A stretch of 64,000 nt of DNA from Litorimonas sp964565335 (GTDB taxonomy: Bacteria > Pseudomonadota > Alphaproteobacteria > Caulobacterales > Maricaulaceae): positions 29,855-93,854 of the forward strand of contig CAZMEN010000004.1 in NCBI GenBank assembly GCA_964565335.1, read 5' to 3'. Numbering within the stretch: the stretch's first letter is position 1; each line of letters opens with the position of its first letter. Under the pieces are notes generated by a model. The model was not told the origin of the DNA and ran no database searches. It saw only the letters and a program-made list of their open reading frames with translations. Shown here one piece after another: positions 54,133 to 62,858 of the stretch. The position numbers were made by a program, and so were the translations under genes.

Positions 54133-54861
54133 ATGACAACACAGCTTTTACCTTTAAAGTCTTTGACTTTCGACACGCCACTTGCGCGGCTAAAGTTCAA
54201 ATTCAAATCGCAAATGAACCACATTAAAGACAGCATTGCTCGTGACGGTCTTTTAAATCCTCTCATTGTTGTGAAAAAAGCTAAGAAATTCGAAGTTATC
54301 GATGGGAAGAAACGACTGCGTGCCCTTAAGGCGTTATCGAAATCCCCTCTCTTTGCCAGAGCGCTAACGAAAGTCCCTTGTATTATAAAAGACAGTTTCG
54401 AGACGGACACAATTACTCTCGCTAATGATCGCCCAAGCTTAATGACAGAATCGGAACTGGCTCACGCAATACTCAAAGAAACACAAAAAGGCGCCTCCAC
54501 AATCCATATTGCTGAGCGCTTTAATTGCAGTCTACAAATTGTAGAAGACGCCTCATCCCTTAGCACTCTCGGCTCAAAAGTCATGAAGTGCTTCTCAGAT
54601 GGAAGCATTAATCTTGAACAAGCAGCTGCATTAGCCACTGTTCCAAATCCGAAAGCGCAATGGGATCTCCTGCAGCACCTTGGCCCGTTTGCCTCTGATG
54701 AGACCATCATCCGCGCTATTCGCAGCGGAGAAACAGTCATTGAACTTCCTAACGATAATATTTTAATCGTGCCCTCGCGAACGCCTTACCGTTCAACCCC
54801 ATTTGGCAGGTCTATTTCAGACCCGCAGCAAGATATTTTCACGCAGTCTCTTGCCGCCTGA
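54133..54861 (+). CDS. Orphan ParB-like protein
   Basis: About 242 aa. The N-terminal ParB/Srx-like fold is seen in HIKDSIARDGLLNPLIVVK and FEVIDGKKRLRALKAL (about 30-75), and a ParB-type helix-turn-helix follows (ELAHAILKETQKGASTIHIA, about 110-165). No parA accompanies it and the sequence is shorter than chromosomal ParB, so it is probably a transcription or plasmid-derived factor rather than the segregation protein. ATG at 54133 follows CAGGAGTC; an earlier frame open from 54058 would run through the leader hairpin. Confidence 0.8.
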   Translation: MTTQLLPLKSLTFDTPLARLKFKFKSQMNHIKDSIARDGLLNPLIVVKKAKKFEVIDGKKRLRALKALSKSPLFARALTKVPCIIKDSFETDTITLANDRPSLMTESELAHAILKETQKGASTIHIAERFNCSLQIVEDASSLSTLGSKVMKCFSDGSINLEQAAALATVPNPKAQWDLLQHLGPFASDETIIRAIRSGETVIELPNDNILIVPSRTPYRSTPFGRSISDPQQDIFTQSLAA

Positions 54862-54926
54862 AACAGAGGTTTCTTGGAGCATTTCCCGATAATCCAAGTC
54901 TACTAAACCTTTAACTGCCAATACCC

Positions 54927-55005
54927 GGCGTGTCGTGCACCCCTCCCTAATTGCAACACGCCCATAAGGCCGGAACAATCCCGAGTTCCGGCCTTATATT
55001 TTTTT
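54927..55005 (+). ncRNA. Candidate small RNA with anti-Shine-Dalgarno loop
   Basis: Stem 1: GGCGTGT (54927-54933) pairs with ACACGCC (54956-54962) and TGC with GCA inside it, leaving a 14-base loop that contains CCCCTCCC (54940-54947), which can pair with ribosome-binding sites. Stem 2: ATAAGGCCGGAAC with GTTCCGGCCTTAT (54964-54997), a perfect 13 bp, then T-rich ATTTTTTT. The 5' end is not defined; it may be made from the 3' region of the ParB-like transcript or from its own promoter. Confidence 0.6.
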
Positions 55006-55036
55006 GGGGGATGTCAAAAAACGGTCGCGACCAATC

Positions 55037-56440
55037 TTATAATTGGTCAAACCCAGCGACGGCTTCATTGGCTATTATGACTGTCTCTATGAGGGCGGCT
55101 TTTGTTCTTATCAGGGAGGCGTCGATTGAGTTGACGCGTGTTTGTACCTGCAGGACATCCAGAAGCGAGCTCTCGCCCAGATCAAATTGAATAGACTCGA
55201 GGCGAAGCGCTTCATTCGCCGATTCCGACGCGGCCTCAAGATTGACAAGTGTGCGCTGCAAAGTATCTGCGCGGTCATAAGCATCTGTAATCTCGGACAT
55301 TGCGCGGCGTAAACGCTCTTCATAATTCAAGACGCTGTTATCCAAATCCGCCTGCGCCGCCTCTATGCCTGCATCAATAGCCCCGCCGTCGAAAATCACT
55401 TGGGATAAGCTCGCCGTCAATCGAGCGATATAGTCACCGGGGTCAAACAAATCGGAGAACGCGGAACCGGAGCTTAAACTGCCGGATAAGTCCAAGCTCG
55501 GCCATCGGGCCAGTCGACTCCCCTTTAAGGCCGCTACATCCCCCGCTAATTGCGCCCGAGCTGCCACAATATCAGGGCGCCGTTCTATGACGCTGGCCGG
55601 GAAACCGCGAGAGGGTAAAGCGGCAGGCAGACCCAGTCTATCCGCGAGGACAATATTATTTTCAGGGTAATCGCCCAATAGAATAAAGAGGGCCCGTTTA
55701 GCCGCGCGCGCGGCCTGCTGGGTATTCTCATACCCTGCCAACGCATTTTGATAATTCGCTTCAGCAAAAGCAAAGTCGCCCTTTGCCGTATCGCCCAATC
55801 TGTAGCGGGCCTCTGAAATTCGACGGCTTTCGGTTAGGAAATCCAAATTCGTTTTAGCCAACTCGACTTGGAGCTGCGCTTCTACTGCCTGAATATAAGC
55901 GCGAGCGGTCGCAGCTAATACCGCTTGCCTTGTATCGGCGGCGAGCGCCTCCTGTACTTGCAGAGCGGCGCGAGAGCCTTCGATTAAAGTCCGTGTTTGT
56001 CCAAACACGTCAGGGTCCCATCGTCCGGACAGGCTGAGGCCATAACTCTCTGCCGGGTTATCAATATTTGAAACGAGGGCAGAGATAGAGGCAGACGCTC
56101 CGCCGCTAAGGGAGGGTTTTAATCGGGCCGCCGAACGCTTTAAATTGGCCTCTGCACGGCGGACGAGAGTTTGGGCCTGACGAATATCGTAATTGGCAGT
56201 CTCTGCGGTACGGAGATATGTCAGGAGAAGCGGGTCGTCATAGAGAGCGCTCCAACGGCTCACGCCTTGATTTTCTGACGGAAGCGTCAACAACCAATCC
56301 ACAGGCACATCTTGGCCCAGTTGAGACGTAATCTTTGAAGGCCCCGATAAGCTTGCGCAGCCTGTCAGCGCTATCACGGAAAAGCCTAAGAGAATAAGGC
56401 GACGAAGAGGCCGCGCCGCACGTCTTTTCATTTGCATCAT
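55037..56440 (-). CDS. Outer-membrane efflux lipoprotein (TolC/NodT family)
   Basis: The outer-membrane channel of the tripartite efflux system (about 467 aa). The lipobox LTGC (VIALTGCASLSG) marks a lipoprotein of the NodT type. Two OEP repeats follow (about 65-260 and 270-465), with LPSRGFPASVIERRPDIVAAR between them, a family landmark. ATG at 56440 is preceded by AAGGTGG; the upstream ATG at 56458 overlaps the permease by 8 bases. Last gene of the operon. Confidence 0.93.
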   Translation of the reverse strand: MMQMKRRAARPLRRLILLGFSVIALTGCASLSGPSKITSQLGQDVPVDWLLTLPSENQGVSRWSALYDDPLLLTYLRTAETANYDIRQAQTLVRRAEANLKRSAARLKPSLSGGASASISALVSNIDNPAESYGLSLSGRWDPDVFGQTRTLIEGSRAALQVQEALAADTRQAVLAATARAYIQAVEAQLQVELAKTNLDFLTESRRISEARYRLGDTAKGDFAFAEANYQNALAGYENTQQAARAAKRALFILLGDYPENNIVLADRLGLPAALPSRGFPASVIERRPDIVAARAQLAGDVAALKGSRLARWPSLDLSGSLSSGSAFSDLFDPGDYIARLTASLSQVIFDGGAIDAGIEAAQADLDNSVLNYEERLRRAMSEITDAYDRADTLQRTLVNLEAASESANEALRLESIQFDLGESSLLDVLQVQTRVNSIDASLIRTKAALIETVIIANEAVAGFDQL

Positions 56441-56450
56441 TTTTGCCACC

Positions 56451-57677
56451 TTATTCATGCCGTAAGGCTTCTATCGGATTAAGCCCAGCTGCGCGTCTCG
56501 CCGGAAGGAAACCGAACACAATACCAATGATCAAAGAAGCCCCAAAGGAGATCAAAGCAACTGATGGGCTAAAGACTAATGTGACGTCCATCGATTTCAT
56601 CGCGAATTTCGACATATAAAACCCAAGCCCGAGGCCAACGACACCCGACAAAACGCACAATAAGAGCGCCTCCGTCAGGAATTGCGTCATAATGTTGGAC
56701 TTGCCCGCCCCCAAAGCCATACGCAGCCCAATCTCGCGGGTGCGCTCAGTCACAGACACGAGCATAATATTCATCACGCCAACCCCGCCAACCAAAAGCG
56801 AAATCGCGCCCATCGCCGCCAATAGAAAACTGAGTGACTTCGTTTGCTCTGCTGCTTGCTGCTGCCAACCTCGAGAGGAGAAAATGCGGTAATCTGGCGG
56901 CGCACCAACTTTCAGATCTCGCGAGCGCCTTAAGACGATATTCATTTCCTGCTCTATGACATCCAAATCAGCGCCCAACTCTCCGACAACTTTGAGATTA
57001 TTGACGTGGTTTTGAACAAATCGGTTACCACCGATGACCCGCTCACGCGCTACCGTGATCGGCGCCCAAACAAATAAATCATCATTACCGAAAGAGATAT
57101 TACTGTCGGGCTTGGTCGTGACGCCTTTGACTTGAAAGGCAACATTATTCACTTTTATGATTTGCCCAATCGGGTTTTGGTTATCGAAGAGGCGTTGTTG
57201 AATACCTTCACTTACGACGGCTACAGGACGGCGCGTTTCAATATCGGCGTAAGTTATGTTCTCGCCCATTTTCATCTCCCCGCCGCCGGATTGCAGTTGA
57301 TCAGGGTCGACTCCTAAAAAGTTAGCGGAAACATCATTTGTATCCGTGGCCACAGTGTAACTGCGGCCCGTCAAGGTTCCTGTTGCGGCAAAGACGCCGT
57401 TAATAGAGCGCATCTCTTTTACATCTTGTTCTGTAAAAGGCATTGAAGGACGGCTTTGCGAAGACCGTCTACGGTTCCAATCGGGCCAGACCTGTATGCT
57501 ACGTGTCGCAATAGAATTCAGGCTTTCTTCGACTTGCTTTTTTGCACCTTCGCCAAGCGCCAACATGGCATAAACCGCTGCCACACCGATAATGATTCCC
57601 AGCGAAGTCAAAAGTGAGCGCAGAGGTCGCTCAACAATAGAGCCGGCGGCAAGACCTAATGTTGAGAAAAAACTCAT
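56451..57677 (-). CDS. MacB-type ABC transporter permease
   Basis: A 408-residue permease of the MacB/FtsX class. It has a first membrane helix (about 20-40, LLTSLGIIIGVAAVYAMLA), a large periplasmic domain (about 50-280) and three C-terminal helices, including AMGAISLLVGGVGVMNIMLVS and the signature TREIGLRMALGAGKSNI. It works with the ATPase, adaptor and outer-membrane genes around it. Overlaps the ATPase gene by 4 bases. Confidence 0.94.
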   Translation of the reverse strand: MSFFSTLGLAAGSIVERPLRSLLTSLGIIIGVAAVYAMLALGEGAKKQVEESLNSIATRSIQVWPDWNRRRSSQSRPSMPFTEQDVKEMRSINGVFAATGTLTGRSYTVATDTNDVSANFLGVDPDQLQSGGGEMKMGENITYADIETRRPVAVVSEGIQQRLFDNQNPIGQIIKVNNVAFQVKGVTTKPDSNISFGNDDLFVWAPITVARERVIGGNRFVQNHVNNLKVVGELGADLDVIEQEMNIVLRRSRDLKVGAPPDYRIFSSRGWQQQAAEQTKSLSFLLAAMGAISLLVGGVGVMNIMLVSVTERTREIGLRMALGAGKSNIMTQFLTEALLLCVLSGVVGLGLGFYMSKFAMKSMDVTLVFSPSVALISFGASLIIGIVFGFLPARRAAGLNPIEALRHE

Positions 57678-58384
57678 GCGGCTTGCCTTGTTTCGTCTGA
57701 AATAATTTTACCGTCCTTAAATTCTATCACGCGCTCTGCATAAGCGGCGACTTCCTGCTCGTGCGTGATAACGACAATCGTAATGCCTTGCTTATTTAAA
57801 TCCTGCATAAGCGCCATAATATCTTCTGAGGTTTGACTATCGAGTGCGCCTGTCGGCTCATCTGCCAAGAGAAGGCGCGGCTCGCCGGCCAATGCACGGG
57901 CAATGGCAACGCGTTGTTGTTGCCCTCCGGATAGTTCCGTAGGCTTATGACCGGCCCTGTCGGCCAGACCGACAAGAGCCAAGGCATTATTGGCCAATTC
58001 CGATGCGTTTTTCACTTTGGGTTTACGGTAAGACAGCGGCAAGGCTACATTTTTTCTGGCTGACTTTTTAGGCAGGAGCTGGAATTGCTGAAAGACAAAT
58101 CCGATTGTCCTGTTTCTAAACTTCGCCAAGTCTTTGCTTTTTTTGACTGCTATACTTTCGCCCGCAATCAAAACGTCACCAGAGGTCGGTTGATCTAGAG
58201 CGCCGAGCATATTCATCAATGTTGACTTGCCTGAACCGGACGAACCAATAATAGCAACAAACTCACCCTTATTGATATCCAGACTCACGCCATCCAAAGC
58301 CCTCACCTCAGACTTCCCCATCTTGTAAATTTTTGTCAAATCACGACAGGAAATGAGTGGTAATGTTGAAGTATTGTCAGCCAT
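57674..58384 (-). CDS. ABC transporter ATPase (MacB/LolD class)
   Basis: A 236-residue ATPase. Walker A GSSGSGKST is at about 48-56, the signature LSGGQQQRVAIARAL about 149-163, and Walker B LLLADEPTGALDS about 169-181. MacB is usually a fusion of this domain with the permease; here the two are separate genes. Confidence 0.95.
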   Translation of the reverse strand: MADNTSTLPLISCRDLTKIYKMGKSEVRALDGVSLDINKGEFVAIIGSSGSGKSTLMNMLGALDQPTSGDVLIAGESIAVKKSKDLAKFRNRTIGFVFQQFQLLPKKSARKNVALPLSYRKPKVKNASELANNALALVGLADRAGHKPTELSGGQQQRVAIARALAGEPRLLLADEPTGALDSQTSEDIMALMQDLNKQGITIVVITHEQEVAAYAERVIEFKDGKIISDETRQAA

Positions 58385-58393
58385 TGAGCCGCT

Positions 58394-59956
58394 TTACCCT
58401 CTGCGTCCACCGGGTCTTCCGCCGCCCGGACGCCCCCGTCTGCCACCGCTTCCGATGCCTGTGACAACAGCGTCGCCTTCATTTAAACCTGAAACAACTT
58501 CGACAAACGACCCGTCAGACAAACCCAAGCCCACATCAACTTGGCGCATTTTATCGCCGTCTTTAACCCATAACTGCGCATCTCGAATTTGTGCATCCGC
58601 CTGAACCAAACGTCGGTACTCTTGATATTCGGTTGAGCTCAGTTCTTTTTTGACAATATCGTCGTAAGTCTCACGCAGTTGTTTCAAACGAGACACGCGG
58701 CGCCAGCCTTGTGTTGGATCGGCAATTTGCTCTCGCAATGTCACCGTCTCATTCGCCATGCGCGTCATTATTGACTCTATACGAGCGCTTGGGATGCCGA
58801 GGTCAGATAAACGCTTTTGCGTCTTGGGGTCGAGATTCTCTTCCCCTCCCTTTCCTTCGCCTTCGACTTTCCATTGTTTGATTTGGTCTGGGGTCGGGCG
58901 GAAACGCTCAGCTGTCGCCGGGATACGCAAAATATCCTGTTTTGAATTCGTCGTAACTTGTAAGTTCGTTGTCATGCCAGGCATCAACACTCGGTCTTCA
59001 TTGTCCGAGCTAATAACCGCCGTGTAGGTCACGATATTACTTTGTGTTTGAGATTTCAGGCGCAACTGATCAACGCGGCCTTTAAAAACGCGGCCCGGAT
59101 AGGCATCTACGCTGAATGTGACAGGGTCGCCCGCATCCAGGCCCGAAACATCGCTCTCTACAATCGCAGCATCAATTTTTATTTTGGATAAGTCACCTGC
59201 AATTTTGAACAATTCCGGTGCAGAAAATGATGCAGCCACTGTTTGACCGGGGTCGACCAAGCGCTCAATCACGACGCCTTTTATAGGGGACCGAATTTTG
59301 GTGCGGGACAAGTCTACGCGGGCTGTTCGCAAATCGGCTTCGGCCTGTTTTAAGGAAGAACGCGATCCTTCAAGACGCGCTTTCGCCAATTCCAAATCAG
59401 CGGCAGCCAATTGCATAGACCGCTCTGTTTCTTCGAGTTGCGCCTGCGAAATTGCGCTTTCCGCATAGAGCTGTTCGCGGCGGTCCAATGAGCGTTTAGC
59501 CTGCGCTAAATTCACCTCTGCGCGTTTAAGAGACGCATCGTTAATTCGAATGTCAGAGCGGCGGTTTTCAACCTGCGCTTCTGACTGCGAAACACGGTTT
59601 TGCAAATTCTCGGGGTCAATGACCGCCAAAACATCGCCGGCCTCAACAGTTGAATTGAAATCAACATCGACGCTAAGTAATTTCCCGGAGACTTCTGACC
59701 CAACTTGGACCGTTATATCTGGGCGCACGGATCCGGTCGCATTGATTATTTTGGCGATAGCCCCGCGAGACACCTTCCCGCTTTGAAGGGAGGGCGCCGG
59801 AGCCGCCTCGCCCTTAGCCGCAGCCGGTTTTCCCGCCCCCGCGCCTTTCGCATTACCGCAGGCGCTAAGGCCTGATGCCGTGATTAAAGCTAAACAGGAT
59901 AGGGAAAGAAGATAATGCGCGCGCCTGAAAAAAGGGGCGTTATGAGTTTCGTTCAT
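58394..59956 (-). CDS. Periplasmic adaptor of the MacB-type efflux system (HlyD/MFP family)
   Basis: A 520-residue membrane fusion protein. A lipobox (GLSACGN) near residue 33 anchors it. The lipoyl/barrel halves (VSGKLLSVDVDFNSTVEAGD and SPIKGVVIERLVDPGQ) enclose a long coiled coil (about 110-210). A charged insert of about 110 residues (about 350-460) precedes the final beta domain, and the C-terminus is Gly/Arg-rich. First gene of the adaptor-ATPase-permease-channel operon. Confidence 0.93.
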   Translation of the reverse strand: MNETHNAPFFRRAHYLLSLSCLALITASGLSACGNAKGAGAGKPAAAKGEAAPAPSLQSGKVSRGAIAKIINATGSVRPDITVQVGSEVSGKLLSVDVDFNSTVEAGDVLAVIDPENLQNRVSQSEAQVENRRSDIRINDASLKRAEVNLAQAKRSLDRREQLYAESAISQAQLEETERSMQLAAADLELAKARLEGSRSSLKQAEADLRTARVDLSRTKIRSPIKGVVIERLVDPGQTVAASFSAPELFKIAGDLSKIKIDAAIVESDVSGLDAGDPVTFSVDAYPGRVFKGRVDQLRLKSQTQSNIVTYTAVISSDNEDRVLMPGMTTNLQVTTNSKQDILRIPATAERFRPTPDQIKQWKVEGEGKGGEENLDPKTQKRLSDLGIPSARIESIMTRMANETVTLREQIADPTQGWRRVSRLKQLRETYDDIVKKELSSTEYQEYRRLVQADAQIRDAQLWVKDGDKMRQVDVGLGLSDGSFVEVVSGLNEGDAVVTGIGSGGRRGRPGGGRPGGRRG

Positions 59957-60182
59957 GGGTATCTCGCGAAGATTAAATTCGGCTCACTTTCCACATGACG
60001 TGAAAAGCGAATGCATACTGTACATAGACTATACGCCTACCGCCGCAATCGCGTTTGTTAAAATGACAAAATGGTATGGAAACTATCCTGAAGGTAGGTT
60101 TTGCCAACGCAAGACACTCTCGGGGCGTCGGCTATGGGGATGAATACCATACTCAACAAGCTTACTCTATACGAATTTAAAC

Positions 60183-61208
60183 CTATCGGTTTCGATTGCG
60201 ATACTCGCTTGGAGTCATGCTTTCCGAGTTTTTAAAAGCACGGTTGAAGGACGACAATGAATTAAACCCGCCATCCAAAGCTATGGTTAGAATGGGCAGG
60301 TGTTCCTTCTCTCTATCGGTTAGTACGCTTTTCACGTCTTCAATACGGTAGGCGTTCACGAACTCGCTGAAGTTCTTATACCCTAGATTTTGATTGATGA
60401 GTGTACGGAGCCGATGTTGAGTGACCCCTAGTTTCGACGCTAACGTAACGATGCTGAGACTTGGGTCTTTAAAGGCTAGGCCTTCTTTCATTTCATAAAA
60501 TAATTTATCCCGAAGCGGCTTGTCCCTTTCACTCAGGGTATTATTTTCTTGTATGTCCTCCTCAAAAGTGACGGCCTTTTGATCAAAGGAAATCATCCAG
60601 ACAAAGCCCCAAATTATTGCGGGCCATATAGCGAGAACTTTCGACGTTTGTCGCCATTCAGACGTGTTTGGAATAAGCGGTTCGCTGATGGCGGCTACCG
60701 CCGTTACAAAGGTTATAATTGCGACGAAATAAATACGCGAAGCACGCCGTTTATGTAACAGGTCATCTTTCCGCCCTTTTAGGGTCGTCGCGCAAAGATG
60801 AGTAATCAGTGCAATCGACATAAAACTAATGACTGGCCCTATTAAAGGAGGGTCTTCTAAACCCCACCCGAATTCATCAAATCTCACCCATAGGATCGGG
60901 ACGCAATACAATATTCCTATCAAAATATGGAAGGGTTTTAATGTGAAGTCCGAACTGAATAAGGACAGCGCGAACAGCCAAACAAAGACTAAGTGGGGAA
61001 TATCAAGCAGTCTTACAACAACATATAAAGTTCCGGAAGGCTGAAATGTCTCCGGCGAATAGCCAATAAACATGGCACATAAACTTATACAGGTCAGTAT
61101 TAAGTAAGGGGCACTCCTCCATTTTCGAAAATGCATCATCGTCAGCGCTGCCAGCAGCAATAATACACCAACACCTGAAAACCTGAAAAACGCGTCTAGT
61201 CCGATCAT
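60183..61208 (-). CDS. AraC-family regulator with N-terminal membrane domain
   Basis: About 341 aa from the ATG at 61208. The first 220 residues form about seven membrane helices (for example GVGVLLLLAALTMM, PHLVFVWLFALSLF, VISFMSIALITHLCA). The C-terminal 100 residues are an AraC-type helix-turn-helix pair ending TPSEYRNRNR, with LASKLGVTQHRLRTLINQN and LTIALDGGFNSLSSFNRAFK. It is a one-component membrane regulator, divergent from the MBL-fold gene it may control. Confidence 0.85.
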   Translation of the reverse strand: MIGLDAFFRFSGVGVLLLLAALTMMHFRKWRSAPYLILTCISLCAMFIGYSPETFQPSGTLYVVVRLLDIPHLVFVWLFALSLFSSDFTLKPFHILIGILYCVPILWVRFDEFGWGLEDPPLIGPVISFMSIALITHLCATTLKGRKDDLLHKRRASRIYFVAIITFVTAVAAISEPLIPNTSEWRQTSKVLAIWPAIIWGFVWMISFDQKAVTFEEDIQENNTLSERDKPLRDKLFYEMKEGLAFKDPSLSIVTLASKLGVTQHRLRTLINQNLGYKNFSEFVNAYRIEDVKSVLTDREKEHLPILTIALDGGFNSLSSFNRAFKNSESMTPSEYRNRNR

Positions 61209-61373
61209 AGAAGCCAAGGGTAGTAGCTGGACCCGAAGCTCGCAACTCAATTTCAGATACCATACCCCCAAATGAAACAGGTCCCGCGAAATTGGGGAGG
61301 TTTTGCGCGATTTTGATAAGACAGCTTAGGCGTTTGTCTTTGATACTATTTCTATAAACCTCGGAGATATTTT

Positions 61374-62816
61374 ATGAAAAAGTTTTCTTGTGCTGTCGCC
61401 GTTATGGGTCTGCTATTATCCATGCCAAATTCCGCAATCGCAGGCGAAGCCGAAGACGCGATTATTGAAAAGGTCGTTGACGCTTATGGCGGGGCCAAGT
61501 TTGAAAATTTAAAATCCATCACAATTCACTCCGATTTGCGTTTTGGCTCGATTGAACAGGGCTATACGGCTGGCTATGTCGAACTATTACCAAGGAAGAA
61601 AATTCTGAAAATTGACTTGATCAATAAACGCGGCAGCATGGAAAGCTGGGGCGGGCCTTTAAACCACTTTAACATGCGCAACTTAAATGTGGACAGCGGC
61701 ACGGCAATAATTTGGTATGATAAAAAAGAATACCGCCTAGAGCCGGGAGGGACCTTTTATGGACAATTTGGTGGGGAGATCCGTACCTCTGATACTTTGC
61801 TCGCTTTTGAATTAATGACTCGCCCAGATGTCGTCACGCATAAGTATAAAGAGACTTATTTGGGTATGCCGCATGATGTGGTGGAGCTCGCTATCCCGGA
61901 TTGGCCCGTAATGGATCTCTACATAAATAGCGGTACCGGCCATATTACTAAGATGGTGCGCGAAACCGGCAACGGTGCGATAAGATATCAATTCGGTGAT
62001 TTCAAAAAAACGGACGGCATTACTTATGCTAATGATTTTGACTTTTACGTTAATGGTTTCTTTTCGGAATATGCCAAATCGCGTAAGATTAAAGCCAATA
62101 ATGTGCGGGCAAAAACATTTGAAATAGACCGCGGCCTACGCGAAGAAGGCGAAGCCGTCGATCAGTCTGAGATGCGTGTAGATGCCGTTGGTAATCGTGT
62201 GCATCACGTTGGGAAGACAAGCGCTTATTCAGCATTTATTGAAGCGGACGACTATCTCATCGCCGTCGGCGGTACTGCTGGGTTTAAAGATCGCTATGAA
62301 GCTTACAAAACCGAACATGGAAGTGATGCCAAGCCGCTACGGTATATGATCGTAACTCATCATCACGGTGATCATCTGGCGAGCATGAAAGAGGCCAGCG
62401 ATCTGGGGGCCACGTTTATTTCGCCTAAAATGGTCGTAAAGAGTTTGAAAAATCGTGTGGGTGAGGCACTGACCGACTCGAACATTAAAATTCTTGATAA
62501 GAAAATGACGGTGGGTCCAGTCGAAATTTATGATATCGTTACATCCCACGTCGGTAGCTTTGCTCTCGTTTATGTACCAGAAGACAAAACCGTGTTTCAG
62601 GTCGATCACTATGGCGGCTATTACAAGGAAGGCCCGTCATTCGCGAACGGGGCAGCGGCCACTCTCAAGGCCGAAATAGACCGTCTGGGCCTTGATGTGA
62701 AGGTTATCCTGAGCGGACATCACCGCAAAGCGGAGCCATATTCGATGCTGCTAACATCACTTGAAAAATACTACCGTCCTGGACCGTGCCCTACAAAGCG
62801 TGCAATTTGCCAGTAA
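61374..62816 (+). CDS. Secreted MBL-fold metallo-hydrolase
   Basis: A 480-residue protein with a signal peptide (about 1-23, ending SAIAG). The metal motif HHHGDH is at residues 329-334, with HVGS and HHRKAEP as later ligand regions. The first 250 residues are a separate domain found in a group of periplasmic MBL proteins. The hydrolysed bond is unknown. It is followed after 42 bases by the PQQ-dependent dehydrogenase-like gene on the same strand. Confidence 0.87.
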   Translation: MKKFSCAVAVMGLLLSMPNSAIAGEAEDAIIEKVVDAYGGAKFENLKSITIHSDLRFGSIEQGYTAGYVELLPRKKILKIDLINKRGSMESWGGPLNHFNMRNLNVDSGTAIIWYDKKEYRLEPGGTFYGQFGGEIRTSDTLLAFELMTRPDVVTHKYKETYLGMPHDVVELAIPDWPVMDLYINSGTGHITKMVRETGNGAIRYQFGDFKKTDGITYANDFDFYVNGFFSEYAKSRKIKANNVRAKTFEIDRGLREEGEAVDQSEMRVDAVGNRVHHVGKTSAYSAFIEADDYLIAVGGTAGFKDRYEAYKTEHGSDAKPLRYMIVTHHHGDHLASMKEASDLGATFISPKMVVKSLKNRVGEALTDSNIKILDKKMTVGPVEIYDIVTSHVGSFALVYVPEDKTVFQVDHYGGYYKEGPSFANGAAATLKAEIDRLGLDVKVILSGHHRKAEPYSMLLTSLEKYYRPGPCPTKRAICQ

Positions 62817-62858
62817 CAAGGATTATAGGATAAACACAACGGTTCTGGAGAAAGACAT

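Noticed and set aside
59955..60143. 62-codon plus-strand ORF between the efflux adaptor and the AraC gene
   Set aside because: Starts at the adaptor start codon region, has no ribosome site or similarity, and would sit in the promoter region of the efflux operon. I see no gene in 59957-60182.
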